Numbered from the stretch's first letter, positions 1 to 11,340 are shown. The stretch is 64,000 bases of DNA from Tetrahymena elliotti 4EA (GCA_000231825.2 JH720303.1:1450574-1514573); one strand, 5' to 3'. The notes: generated by a model from the letters alone, not told the origin. Translations and numbers: made by a program.

Positions 1-511
1 ATAAGTATAACAATTAAATAGTATGGATGGATATCCCTGAAAATTCTAAAAAGCTTCCTATCTATGAGGGCAGAATATTTTTAAAAGCTACAAGAGTACA
101 ATGGGGTATTTTTGCTATTTGATAATAATTTGAATTTAAGATATAAAAATAAAATAGGAGAAGAGTAAAAAAAAGCCGAACCAGAGCGTGTTTAACCTCC
201 AGTATAAAGTCAACCATAATAATAATAAGCACCCCAAAAAGTAATTAATGAATTTTTATTAGTTTCATCGAAAATCAAAAACATAAATTTTTTAAAATGC
301 ACATAAAAAATATCAGAAATGGATGAAATAAAATCCCATAAATATTGATTAGATTTATTTTACTTTGCCAAAATATTTTTTTAAGTAATAGAAATAGCAA
401 CCAAAATAAGAATATATAGATTTCTTTGGAGAAGATGAAGAAACTTAAAATTAGTCAAAAAATTAATAAGGACCTGGATAATATTAAGAGACTAACCTTT
501 TAGATTTTTGA
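1..511 (+). CDS. 3' end of a P/Q-rich protein with a clathrin-box-like C-terminus (partial)
   Basis: Only the last part of this gene is in the window. Frame 1 (to position 240) reads a charged stretch followed by a Pro/Gln-rich linker (PPVQSQPQQQQAPQK). A GT...AG intron at 241-385 then joins in phase to an exon ending at TGA 509-511, giving an acidic tail that ends GQYQETNLLDF. The terminal NLLDF resembles the clathrin-binding box (LLDL-like) of endocytic adaptors such as AP180 or epsin. That similarity is my inference from five residues and a linker of the right composition. No folded domain is visible, so the function stays unassigned. It is convergent with the Timeless gene, about 750 nt away. 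An earlier exon break near position 106 is possible, because another frame is also open at the extreme left. Confidence 0.5.
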
Positions 512-1262
512 TAGAAGAAAAATTGAAAATAAAAATGTTAAAGGTAGATAAATTTTATAAAATTAAACATAATTCGAATAAAATTAGATGTAAATTTGTA
601 ATATTTAATAAAAACTCTATCTATATTTGCAAATAAATATTTTAATTTTTTAGCTAAACTTTTTAAAAAAATTTTTAGAATCTTTAAAAAACGCTTTGCT
701 TGTATTTTTATTAATTGCAATTCATCAAACTTAAAAGATAATATTTATATTTTTGAATTAAATTATTAACGTATAAGCCAATTAAATATTTGTTGAAAAA
801 TGATTAAAATATATTAAATAAAATTATTTTATGTTTAATAAATCCAAGTAAATAATTAAATTTGAAATAAATGAATTAATCTTCTATTATTTACTAGATA
901 AATAAAGACTCAATATTTACATAAATTATATTTATATGATTTATGTAATTTATCTTATATATTTTGTTAAAAATAATTGAGTTAAGACTCATAGAGTTAT
1001 CTACTTATGGCATTAATAAAAAAATTGATATCAAATTAAATTGTTCTCAAATAAAATATTATTTAAGTTATAGTGTTTGAAAAAGTGTTTACTAAAGAAG
1101 CTAATTAAATTTAATTTTATAATTAAGCTCATTAACAATTTACTCAAGATAAATTAGACAAAAATTATTTTATTTATATTAATTAATTAAAAATGATTAA
1201 TTGATAATAAAAAGATGAACATAAATACTTTGTAATAAAGGAAATTTTTTTAAAATTAATCA
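512..1262. other. Convergent intergenic spacer
   Basis: This AT-rich spacer lies between two 3' ends. Short open frames on the minus strand around 538-720 are K/L/F/I-rich low-complexity translation and are not convincing. I see no gene or repeat here. Confidence 0.6.
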
Positions 1263-4200
1263 TCACTGTTTAAACTATTTATTTATGTATTTATTGAAAA
1301 TCATTGAATTTGCACTCATTGAATTTTCATCTATTTATTTATTGTCTTCATTGTTTGATTCATTCAAAAACTGTCTAACGAAACTGTTTGAATTTTCTTT
1401 ATCAGGGTTTATTGCACTTTTACTCGCATCTAAACTTGATTTTCTGCTTTATATTTAGTTATTATTTTACTGTGAATTTTCGTTGTTTGATTATTCATCG
1501 TCGTAACCCATATATATCATTTCACTATCATCGTTCTTAGATTCATCTTGCTTTACCTTGAGAAGTTTTCTCTTTTTTGATGTAGATTTATTATTTTATG
1601 ATTCATTTTCATTTTTATTTTCTTATTATTCTTCATACTGTTCTCCTTCTCCATAATCTCTAATAAATGCTACATCTTATTGATCTTCTTCTTCTAAGTT
1701 TTCTTTATAGTTATTTTCTTAGTTCTCTTCATTTTCTATATATGTTTTTGTATTTTCTTCTTCCATTTCATCATTATTTTTAACTTTTTTCAATTTTGAT
1801 TTTTTCTTTTTAGAAGATTAGTTCTCTTGACCTTCTCCACCCTCTTCTTAATTATTTTCAAGTAGACTTTCAGGGTTTTGTAAAAACTTTTCAACTTTTT
1901 CTTTCAATAGATCTATATCGCTGACTTTGAAAAATCCTGGTACTCTCCAATAAATTTATCCTTAAGCTGGTGGTCTGAACCCTAAAGATTCAAGTAACTA
2001 TTAAACATTTTATATATTTAAAATATCAAAATCTTTAACTGTATAGGGAACAATGCAATAGTCTTAAACCTAAACTAATCTTTCAAAATCAGTCAAATTT
2101 GTATTTTATCTATTAAAAAAAGAAAAAAACAAATCAAAGTTTTTATTATTCTATTTAATAACTTACTCTTCAACAAAGAAAATATATTCCTTAAAATTGA
2201 CAAATATTGAATCTAAGAAAATTTAAATGTCACTAATTTCAATATTATTTTCATTTTCTTCACTATCTTTGAGCTTTAAATATAATTCTCTGACAGCTCT
2301 CTTAATTGAAACCTTTATTAAAATTAAAAATTTTTAATAAATATTTTTTTTAAAGTTTAAAATATGAAATTTTCAAAATACTTTTTTAGAAGCATAAATT
2401 TCTTTGAAGATTTTTTCAGCCCTTTATTTTCCTTTATGAAGTTTCAAGTACTTAACTCTTCTTCTAATATCTAAGGGTGTTTTATCATAAAAGCCAAGTC
2501 CATAGAGAACTAATCCAAGTTATTCATAAACATTAGTAAGATCCTTAAAAGTTTCATAATTATTTATGATAGCTCTGTCTTCTTACTCAATCCAAACTTT
2601 TTTTTCTAATATAGTTTCTTTTTGTAAATTAATTATTTAATATTTATAATTTCTATTTTTTAATTTAATATACATTGATAGTTGTTATTCTCAGCATCGT
2701 TTTCATTTAAGAAATTATCAAGTTCATTATCATTTTTTTCTAGGTCTTCATAATTGCAAAGAATTGAATTTTTCAATGATGCGTCAGTAAATCTGAATAG
2801 CATTTCAACAATAAGCAATTTATTTTATTTCATTTTTTCAAACATATTTCTTAAAATTTTTCTAAATAACTCAATAAATTTTTTGCAGTCTAATCTCATC
2901 TAATTTTTAGTAAAGAATTAAAACAAAGGTAGAATAGAAAATATTTTACTTTAATTTCTTGATTAGAACATATTTCCTAAATTATTGAAATGAAATCTAC
3001 TTAGTATAAAATCCAATCTGCTTTTAAAAGATCTGTAATTCTTTATATGAATTTATAAACTGAATTATTTAAATTAGCCGAATTTATTAATATTTTGTCT
3101 CCTTGAATTAGATAAAGAACCTTCAGGATAACATTGTAATCTGCCAAGATAGCAAATTCTGATTATAAATTATATTTTCTCTCTTAAAATTATGGGCCAT
3201 CATCATCATCATCTGAATCCTCATCGTCATCTTCATCATAACCATCTTCTTTTTTTTCTACATCTGGTTATTAAAAATTAAATTGTTAAGCAATTATTCT
3301 ATATTTATTAAATTACTTTGATTTTCTAGTTCCTTGTTTGGGTTAAAATCTCCATCATCTTCTAAGCCTTCATTAGGATCTTTTTCAATGAAATCATTCA
3401 ATTCATTTTGCAACTAACGTTCTGACATTTTCTTTGATTTTGAATTTACTTTCTTTTTCTTCTTTTTTACAAGCTTATCTGTTTAAAGAGTTAAAACTTT
3501 ACCCTTAGAGTAACTTTCTAGTAAATCAAAGAAAATATTTATCAATTCAATTAAAATTTTGAGTACTTCATTGTTAAGAACATCATACTAACAATAGTCT
3601 ATACCTATTCTAAGAGCTTTAGTTATATCGTGATGGAAAATATTTTAAAGCATAATTTATGCATTTTTTCTATTCATTTAGCTATTATCTGTGGACATTA
3701 CTCTTATAACTTGGAGTAACTCATTAAAGACATACACAGTTGAATAAAAGTTCTTTAAATTAAAGCTCCTCTTTTTGTTATGAGTGACCTTTTGATAAAA
3801 TAAATTTTTAATTTGTTTTTAATAATTATATTATTTTTTATATTACTTCTTTAACTAGTTTAGAAAAAATTAACTAAAACTAAGTCAACTAAAGAGCGAC
3901 AGCAACATCTACAATTTCAAGTTCTGAAGCCTTGTGCTCAAATACAACAATTCTTGTTAATTTCAAACCAAAGCCCATTAAAACAAAATAATAAACTGTA
4001 TCAATAGGTTCTAACTTTTCACTGTCTGTATACAACAAATTATAGCATTGCTCAAATAAAGGGCAAAAAGAATACTTAATAAATTCAAGAGAAAATTACA
4101 ATATAACAGATTTAAAAGTAACTAATTCTGATTTTATTGCATCTTCATCATCTTAATCAAAAGTTTAAGTGAGATTATGCTAAAGAGGCATATCTACTTT

Positions 4201-5319
4201 CAAATCTAAATGCATTTTTTTCCTAAAAATACCTTCTTGCGATTATAAAAACTTACGAGGAATAGGCTTATTTAGCTAACCTTTAGAAACATTTGTTTAA
4301 TTAAATTTATTTTCTGCAAATGGATTTGTTGTTAGCTTCTTAGTATCATCTAACATACGTTTGAAACGGAAGTTTGCTTGGAAACGGGTATGACGAGAGG
4401 GTACCATTTAATTTAATTTCTTTTTTTCTAAACGATCTTTTTCAAGTAGCTTTGCAAATTCTGAAGATCCACTGCCACCTGCTGAGCAGAGCCATTCAGG
4501 ATCAAATCCACTAAATATATGATAGAAAATTTCAAGGAAAATAACATCAAGTTTTTTCAATACATCAAATTTGCTAAAATCCTATGTTAAGAAAATTAGA
4601 AGATCAAAGCAATGCTCACGTTTCATCTAACACAAAAGATGGAAATGCATATTACGAAAGATTTCATTATGATTGCTATCATTATAAGGAGCATCTCTAA
4701 TAGCCAGAATATTCTTAATTAAAATGATAATCAATTCAATCATTTATTCATGAGCCTTTGTTTCGTTTTTACCTTTTTCTCTTTGTTTTCTCAACAACAT
4801 TAACTAATGGTTTTCTATACAATCACCCAAATGCTACATTAGAGTTCCTATGACTTAAGGTTTTAAAAAAGACAATTTATATTCATACAAAAAATCTTTT
4901 AATTCATTCTTGATAACACATGTCTTTGAAGGCTATTCAGTTAAGTTAACCATCAGTAAAATTAAGTAGAATGCTAATTTTTTATCTTGATATTAAGTTA
5001 GAAGGAGTTAAATTAAATCATTCTCAAAAGTTTTCCAAACACCAAGTTTTTTACGAGCTAATGGTTCATCAGAATCATCTTTACGACATAATCTAATCAA
5101 ATCCTTGATGCTTTCCTCACAGTGAGGGCCTTTAACATAAATTTCAATATCATTAACTTGCTTTACACTACCCAATCCCTAAACTGCAAAGAGTAAGTCT
5201 GAATTAAACTTCTCAATATCTAAATATTCATTATTTCTATCATATTATAAATCCAAGTTATCTAAATCATCTTATTCATTCAAATCTCTTCTAAGATGCT
5301 CTCCTTCTAAATCTTCCAT
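1263..5319 (-). CDS. Timeless/Tof1/Swi1-family replication fork protection protein
   Basis: This is a homologue of TIMELESS/Tof1/Swi1, which with Tipin/Csm3 travels with the replisome, couples helicase to polymerase and supports the S-phase checkpoint in the nucleus. The model has six exons (5319-3847, 3788-3317, 3263-2950, 2899-2674, 2617-2382, 2312-1263) separated by introns of 50-69 nt. All junctions are in phase and encode 1256 aa. The N-terminal TIMELESS domain is clear: LIRLCRKDDSDEPLARKKLG at about residues 65-85, and PSRHTRFQANFRFKRM at about residue 305. An acidic run (DEDDDEDSDDDD) lies near residue 660. The C-terminal TIMELESS domain starts VWIEQEDRAI at about residue 832 and includes FYDKTPLDIRRRVKYLKLHK. 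A long Lys/Glu/Asn-rich tail follows, as in other members. The ATG at 5319 precedes MEDLEGEHLRRDL. Length is close to the human protein (about 1200 aa). Confidence 0.93.
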
Positions 5320-6194
5320 TTTCTTCCTAATAAATAAATTACTTTTTTGCTATCGATATCGCTATTGCTAATAAGAATAAGCTATTCTTTATAAATACTT
5401 ATTTTAACTTTTTTAAATAATTAATTAAATAATATCTTTTAATTTTTTTAGTTTTTTTTGAGTGTTTATTATTATTCCGCGGATATTCAAAAAATATTAA
5501 TTAATTATCTGTCCCGCCAAATTAACCAATCATTTCCATAAACAATTAATAATAATATTTCCTTTAAAATAAAAATCAACAAAATAAGTTAATTATAAAA
5601 ATCAAAAAATGCTTAAAATAATTATTTTATTTAAAATTTGAATAAAATAAAATCTGATTTTAAAAAAAATAATTTCACATCAACCAAATAATTTAGTGAA
5701 AATTAAAATTAAAGATACAAATTCTAATTTTAAATTAAAATATCAAAATTTTTTTTTAATAGATTATTTTATAAATTAAGTAAAATGATTTTTCTAAAAT
5801 TTTAGTTTATGATTGAAAGCTATGTAGTTTAATTCCTATTTAGAAATATATTACCTTTTTATCTTTCTAATTTTAAAATTTTTTTATTTTTTTTAAATTA
5901 AATAAATTGTTCAAAAACCAAACTATTAATTTAATAATTTAATACATTTTGTATAAGTGTTATTTAAGAATCCATTGTTTTTTTATATTTCTAAATAATA
6001 AGAGTGTTTTAGATTTGTTTAAAAATGATTAAATAAAATAAATTATTTTGTAATCAAACTAGGAATCCTTTAATTTAATGATAAATTTAAGAAACAAATA
6101 CTTTATGCAATTTAAAACTAAATTATTTATTTTTGTATTTTTTATAAATGTATTTATAAACTATTTAAAGCATATCAAAACTATCTAAAACGCT
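5320..6194. other. Intergenic spacer upstream of the Timeless gene
   Basis: This AT-rich spacer lies between two minus-strand genes and presumably contains the Timeless promoter and the YIP1-gene 3' UTR. A single CCGCGG at about 5476 stands out by composition. I recognise no gene or repeat. Confidence 0.6.
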
Positions 6195-7396
6195 TCATTA
6201 ATTAAGAGTTGTGAGCTTGAAGAAGTAGAATCTAAACATCAAGCAAAGAGTTAACTAACAACCTAAAACTAAACCAAATACAACATATTTTTGATTAGAT
6301 TCTAACTCATCCATTTCTCTTTTTATAAAAATATTAAATTTACTTCAAGTGTAATTTAAAAAAATTGAATTACTTTTTAACACTTCTAAAGAAGAAAATT
6401 GTTGATAAAGCAAATCCGTATGCAAGAAGGCACCAGTGAACAATCTGTTTATAGAATATAATGATAGTATATAATTAATATTTTGATAGATTTACACTAT
6501 TTGGAATAATTGATAGAACACTAATCAACATAAAGCAAGTTTAAGAATAACCATATAAACATATTGTTTGAATTAATCTTAACTTAACTTTGAATAAAAG
6601 TTTGAAAACAACCCATAACAAAGTAGGACAAATGATTCCAACACCATAAATCTAATTTAAGATAAAATGTTAATATTTTCATTGATTTTTTGAGAATTAA
6701 ATTATTTTACTAAAGTAGCAGCGACTGGGATGAAGTCAAATCTATATTTAAATGTAGAATCATTTCCCTATTTTATATTTAATTTCAATCTTAAAATTTA
6801 GATTTTTCTAGTTAGAATTTGAATTACTATGTTATTAAGATAATCGCAAATATTAGCACTAATTGAAACTAAAGCAATAATAGTTGTAAATATCCAAAAT
6901 GGTCCATATCTTAATTTTTATATAATATTTAGATTTAGCTTATTTATTTCTAGAATTTATGTTACAAATCAGGCTATCCATCCATAACTTCTTCAAAGGG
7001 AGGTGTTAAGAAAAGAGATGATCTTATTCTTTTGGCTACATCACCTTAAGTTACATTGAAATATCTGCTCCAATATCTAAAAAATAAAAATGAAATAATT
7101 AAGCATTTTCTTAAAAATAAATAATCTATGAAATTACGTAATAGATAAGAGTGGACAGCATCCAACTTTTTCTTCTTTTTTTTTTTGGTCTCCACCAAAT
7201 AAATTCTAATAAATTAACCGTTAAAAAAAATTTACATATCATACTAATAATCAGATTCATAAAATTTTCTAATCAAAATTATTTTTGTAAGAGAACTATT
7301 TTTAGAAGTAAATACATTAATAGAAGCTTCAACAAGCTATGATTTTATATCTTATGCAATTTCTTCGTCGTGATGCTTTTTGTGCTTACTGCTCAT
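6195..7396 (-). CDS. YIP1-family Golgi membrane protein (YIPF1/YIPF2-like)
   Basis: This is a member of the Yip1 domain family: multi-span proteins of Golgi and ER-Golgi membranes that work with Rab GTPases in vesicle traffic. Eight exons fit in phase (7396-7316, 7205-7138, 7076-6966, 6909-6828, 6767-6711, 6651-6496, 6444-6374, 6318-6195) and give 249 aa. After a Lys-rich hydrophilic N-terminus comes YWSRYFNVTQGDVAKRIRSS, then PDLYGPFWIF. These two match the conserved YIPF1/2 segments (YYQxFFDVDTxQVxxRIKGS and NPDLYGPFWI). Five hydrophobic segments follow, starting at FWIFTTIIALVSISANI, FIPVAATLIYGVGIICP, TICLYGYSQTCFMLISV, VHWCLLAYGFALSTIFF and YVVFGLVLGCQLTLCLM, as expected. It is divergent from the PC4 gene, with about 645 nt between the starts. 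The first two introns are less certain than the rest. Confidence 0.9.
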
Positions 7397-8041
7397 TTTA
7401 TTTATTTTAAAACCTAAAAAATGTTATCCTGAAATATGATTATAATTTTCTTTTTTTATTATTAATATTATTCTAAAATTTTTTTGCTTTTTTGGATAAA
7501 GAATTTTTAATCACTACTATCTTTACAAATCTAATAAAAAAATATTCAAAATTTTCTTTAATTTTATTATTACCATCATTATATCACTAATATCAAAAAT
7601 GCCCTTCTATTATTTTTAACAAATTCTGTATGACTTACAAATCTGCCTTCAAATTATTCATAAAAACTAGCTAGATTTATTGCGTAATAGAAATAATATG
7701 TCTATTACTTATATTTCAATTTTAAAAATTCTATTTACATATTTATTTTACTTATTTTAAATTAAAATGAGTAATCACATAAAATACTAGAATATTATTA
7801 CATTAATATCAATTAAAATTATTTTTAAGAGATTTATCACATTAATTAAATAAATAAAATAATTGCTACTCTACTAAAATTATAATCATGCTATAATTTG
7901 GCGGTTATTGAATAAAATTTCAGAAAAATTAAATTGGTGCTGGAAATAATAAGATCATATTTATTAGTACTTAGGCTAATAATTTAGCTTGGAAATATTA
8001 ATTAAATTAAAGATTTTGTATATTTAAATTATTGTGTATAA
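7397..8041. other. Divergent promoter region between the YIP1-family and PC4 genes
   Basis: This spacer separates two divergent start codons, so it should hold both promoters. It is AT-rich. A small GC-richer patch (TTTGGCGGTTATTG, about 7897-7910) is the only compositional anomaly. No ORF is convincing. Confidence 0.5.
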
Positions 8042-8435
8042 ATGAGCGATAACGAAGATAATAAAAAAAAGGAAGTAAAGCCAATTAAAGGTGATGACGG
8101 AAGTCTATACTTTGAGGTATATTACACTTATCAATGATGAATGCAGGAAACATAACTTAAAATTTTATATATTAAAGCTTGATGATAAAAAAAGAGTTAC
8201 TGTGAGAAAATTTAAGGGTAAATTATATGTTGACATTAGAGAGTTTTATGAAAAAGATGGTGAAATGCTTCCTGGAAAGAAAGGTAACTCAAAATTATTT
8301 TTAATAATCATAAGCTTTGAGATATAGAGTGTTTATAATATATTTATTTATATAGGTATTTCATTAAATTTATCAAATTGGGAACAATTCAGAAATTTAG
8401 TTGATAGTATTGATTAGTGCATCACAGATTTATGA
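8042..8435 (+). CDS. PC4/SUB1 transcriptional coactivator, ssDNA-binding
   Basis: This is a small nuclear coactivator of RNA polymerase II of the PC4/SUB1 family, which binds single-stranded DNA as a dimer. Three exons (8042-8116, 8178-8283, 8356-8435) with introns of 61 and 72 nt join in phase to 86 aa. A short acidic-basic N-terminus ([13 protein letters not shown]) precedes the PC4 fold: [20 protein letters not shown], then GEMLPGKKG across the second splice to [11 protein letters not shown], ending DSIDQCITDL. These align with the human segments around VSVRDFKGKVLIDIREYW and EMKPGKKGISLNPEQW. The Ser-rich regulatory N-terminus of the animal protein (127 aa) is absent, which is usual for protist PC4. 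A longer unspliced frame starting at 8091 is a shadow that reads through both introns. Confidence 0.95.
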
Positions 8436-9031
8436 GCAAAATTTTATCAGTTAAAATCAAAATAAAAGAATAAATGTAAACATTTAGCTTGGAATATCAA
8501 TTAGAATCATTAAAAAAACAATTTCTAAATTAGTTTAAAATTTTAATATGCATAAAATATATTATTGTAGCTTTATATATAAAAAAACTTTAGATCTGAA
8601 TATTCGTTTGATTAAAAATATTTCTTTTAAATAAATAAGTCAAGTTAGAATAATTATAAAACAATAAAAACTAAAATGAATTTACTTACTCAAAATATCT
8701 ATAAAGTTAATGATGTATTTAAACTAATAAATTATGTATTTATTTAGAGATAAACTAACCATAAAGTTGATGAAAAAATATATTTTTTAAAACATAAAAA
8801 TATCATGTTAATTAGAAAACATAATAAAATGATAATTTTATTATTTGAAAACAATTTGAAATGATGTTTTATTATCTTAAAAAATAAAAAATAAAAAAAT
8901 TTTTTTTTTCACGAATTTTTACTTGTAAAAATCTCGTTTTTTATTTTTGAAAAAAAATTGTTTTTAATTTATTTCTCATATAAAAGTCATTAAGTTCTTA
9001 CCCCCTATTAAAATAACATATTCAATTAAGG
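8436..9031. other. Intergenic spacer before the first assembly gap
   Basis: AT-rich sequence follows the PC4 gene up to the N gap. It includes homopolymer A and T runs near 8880-8960. I see no gene. Confidence 0.6.
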
Positions 9032-9131
9032 NNNNNNNNNNNNNNNNNNNNNNNNNNNNNNNNNNNNNNNNNNNNNNNNNNNNNNNNNNNNNNNNNNNNN
9101 NNNNNNNNNNNNNNNNNNNNNNNNNNNNNNN
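9032..9131. other. Assembly gap (100 N)
   Basis: Exactly 100 N, the conventional length for a gap of unknown size. The flanks share no obvious overlap, unlike those of the second gap. Confidence 0.99.
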
Positions 9132-9255
9132 GTGTTGTTCTTACTAGATTAGAATCTATGTAAGTAAAATATCACATTAAGTAAATCTCTTTTAGCTCTA
9201 ATAATTCCTTAAATTATTTTGGTAAATTTCTAGAATGGACAAATAATTACTTGTA
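9132..9255. other. Sequence between the first gap and the MITE-like element
   Basis: Just over 120 nt of AT-rich sequence. The minus strand stays open in the frame of the transposase fragment but shows no transposase motif. Confidence 0.4.
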
Positions 9256-9424
9256 GACACATGGATAAGGATTTGGATGATGGATAAAATTTGTCCATAT
9301 TCTGGATAATTTTTTGCTGATGGCGGATAATATTTTTTGTTCATTTTTAATTATCCTGTTCCAGATAAAGTTTTGTCTACATATTGGACATAAGCAAGTC
9401 CAATTATCCAAAAATCCATGTGTC
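9256..9424. mobile_element. MITE-like element with imperfect terminal inverted repeats
   Basis: The 11-nt arm GACACATGGAT at 9256-9266 is repeated in inverted orientation as ATCCATGTGTC at 9414-9424. Between them, diverged inverted motifs (GGATAA/TTATCC and TGTCCATA/TATTGGACA) continue the symmetry inward. The element adjoins the 3' end of a transposase-like fragment and lies in the region where that reading frame loses similarity to transposases. No clean target-site duplication is visible. It could be a small non-autonomous element inserted in the transposase, or the terminal part of the transposon itself. Confidence 0.45.
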
Positions 9425-9756
9425 CTGTATTTTATGTAATCCCTCTTTGATCTGTTTATCTGAACAATATCTATTTTCAGTACAATAATCTTCCATTTCT
9501 TCTAGATCTTCCTTTGTGAGTACTTTAGGTTACCTTCAGAAGACCAGTTATTAGTAACGTTTCCATACTATTCATAGTTTTAAAAAATATTTTTAGCCAA
9601 TTTATGACTGAAGTTTCTTTGACATTTATCCTAAATGTATCTTGTTACTTCTTTGTTGCTTAAATTTTCATATTTTTTGAAGATATCTGCCCATTTTAAC
9701 TCACTTAGTTAGTTAATAGATGAGGCTGATTTTCTTTTTGAATTTTAATTTTCCAT
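9425..9756 (-). pseudogene. Mariner/Tc1-type transposase N-terminal fragment, frameshifted
   Basis: The minus-strand frame from ATG 9756 reads MENQNSKRKSASSINQLSEL and a helical segment (KYENLSNKEVTRYIQDKCQR). It then reaches NNWSSEG. One nucleotide appears to be missing there: the +2 frame continues PKVLTKEDLEEMEDYCTENR and DKQIKEGLHKIQ. Joined conceptually, this resembles the paired helix-turn-helix, with a GRPxxLT-type linker, at the N-terminus of Tc1/mariner transposases. The catalytic DDE/D domain is absent, because the similarity ends where the inverted-repeat element begins. I infer a decayed transposon remnant retained in macronuclear DNA. The assignment rests on motif resemblance only. 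Confidence 0.5.
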
Positions 9757-10194
9757 ACAAAAATAAGAATAATTCAAAAAGTTATTAAATTTCTTTTGAT
9801 AAAATAATATAACTAGATGAACTGCACAGAAATCAATCACATTGACTTATAAAAATTGAAATATGCTGAATTTAAATATATTGCTATAAATGATTAATAT
9901 TTATTATTTTAGGAATTAGACATGAGGGTAAATACTTAATGACTTTTACTGTATTTCTAAAAAATTAAAATTATTTAATGAATTTTAGACATAATATAAA
10001 TAATTTCTATATTTAAAGAGTCTTTTTGTTTATAATTTAATTATTTGATTATTCTAATTTGTTTTTCTTTTTATAAGAAGTATAAAATTATCATTTAAAA
10101 AATTAAAGAAAAAACTTGATTTCAACTAAACAATAATTATTGTACATAATAATAGAAGTTTTTTCTGATTAAAATAATAAAGGTTTATTTACAA
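9757..10194. other. Intergenic spacer
   Basis: AT-rich sequence between the transposase remnant and the first family relic. Nothing is recognised. Confidence 0.6.
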
Positions 10195-10345
10195 TAATTA
10201 ATTGAATCTAAATCCTATGAGGATAATATATTTATACTTAGAAGTAAAGATAATAAGTGTTAAAATATTTTAGTTAGGTTAGTAGGTTAGGAGGAATTTT
10301 TGCTATTAAATTTAATTGAACTTATTATTTTAAATACATGTTTTG
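10195..10345 (+). pseudogene. Relic of the 5' exon of the propeller-receptor family, fragment 1
   Basis: This stretch aligns with exon 1 of gene A (about 12210-12370). It shares AATCTAAATCCTATGAGGAT against AATCCAAATCCTATGGTGGA, then an AAGATAATMAG-like block, then AGGAGGAATTTTTG, with small deletions between them. No open frame survives. It is the first half of a fourth, degraded family member upstream of gene A. The matching second half lies at 11278-11340. Confidence 0.7.
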
Positions 10346-10509
10346 TTATATTCTAATAATATCTAAAATAAACCTATCAAAATGACTCCAAATAAATAAA
10401 AATGTTTTGATTTTGTAATTTTGAAGAAAATTATGTAGGAATACAATTTAAATTTAAAAAACATTTTAATATAAGCAATAATATTGATATTAGGTATGAT
10501 ATATATAAA

Positions 10510-10731
10510 TCATAGTGATGGGTGTCTACAATGATAATCACCATCAACACATACTAAGCCCTTACAGCATGAATGATCAGTTTAACTCATAGTGCACCAT
10601 TAATTGATAGCTTAGCAGGTTTATTCTTCAATTTCTGACTCGTTTCTTAGGTTTCTATTAGCCAATTACACAACAGAGAAAACAATAAGAGAACTTAATA
10701 TTATAAATAATATTATTTTATTAAAATTCAT
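10510..10731 (-). CDS. Small secreted cysteine-rich peptide with knottin-type cysteine spacing
   Basis: This intronless 73-aa frame runs from ATG 10731 to TGA 10510-10512. Residues 1-22 form a strong signal peptide (MNFNKIILFIILSSLIVFSV). A charged propeptide-like stretch (NRNLRNESEIEEQ) follows, and then a core with six cysteines at residues 39, 46, 55, 56, 61 and 68. The spacing C-x6-C-x8-CC-x4-C-x6-C is the inhibitor-cystine-knot (knottin) signature, and the segment SCCKGLVCVDG is typical of that fold. Knottins are stable extracellular peptides with many roles (channel blockers, protease inhibitors, antimicrobials). Nothing here says which applies. The frame uses in-frame TAA codons as Gln. 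It lies between the two halves of a receptor-family relic. Its small size leaves some doubt about expression. Confidence 0.72.
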
Positions 10732-11277
10732 TCTTTCTTTTTTCTTACTTTTTTATTTTTTTATTTAATTTCCTGAGGTTTTATAATTAATAATTACTTT
10801 CCAGATTATTAAACCTGACTAGATTTTATAAAAGAAAAAAAAAAGTAAATTATTTGGTTTTATCAGGGATTACCTAATATTAAGTTATATTTTGTCATAA
10901 TTGTCATTTGAATTCACAATAGAATACTATAAATATCTAAAAACAATCAAATTAAAAATTTAGACTCTTCGCTCAATAACATTCTTCTTACATTTATTAA
11001 CTAAAATTATAATTTGAATTCATTAGTCGATACGTTGCTACAACTATTATTACTGCTAATACTAAAAATAAGTATTTTTATTGAAAAAATATTATTTAAT
11101 TGAAACATAAATATATTTATTTTAGAACATAGCAAATAAACCCCATTTTACATTCACTAGAAATATAGTAAAGTAAATCTTTAAATAGTTTATTCTCTTT
11201 TTGCTAAAATATTTTCAGCTATACTATTATCTCATATTTCAAAATTTTAATCCTTTAAATTATTATTAGATTGGTTT
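10732..11277. other. Intergenic spacer upstream of the knottin-like gene
   Basis: AT-rich sequence that should contain the promoter of the minus-strand peptide gene. No other gene is seen. Confidence 0.55.
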
Positions 11278-11340
11278 ACTATATCTCTAACCCTAACAAT
11301 TCCAAAGCTTTAAAAGTGGTAAAAATTTGAATAATTTGTC
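11278..11340 (+). pseudogene. Relic of the propeller-receptor family exon 1, fragment 2
   Basis: About 55 nt ending in AAAGTGGTAAAAATTTGAAT align with gene A at about 12453-12515, where the coding sequence reads YDISYPNSPTLLSKW. Shared landmarks are the TATCTCTAACCCTAACAATTCC block and the AAGTGG that follows. The fragment is collinear with the relic at 10195-10345 but about 930 nt further away than expected. The inserted DNA contains the knottin-like gene. Confidence 0.55.

Noticed and set aside
241..262. A 22-nt intron in the first gene
   Set aside because: It would keep a frame open, but a 145-nt intron (241-385) gives a better protein (a continuous P/Q linker into the acidic tail) and fits the intron sizes elsewhere.
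8091..8327. Unspliced 78-aa frame in the PC4 gene
   Set aside because: It reads through the first intron and into the second. The spliced three-exon model matches the PC4 family from end to end.
11288..11297. CTAACCCTAA as a telomere-like repeat
   Set aside because: It is a single copy, not the ciliate G4T2 repeat, and it aligns with coding sequence of gene A exon 1.
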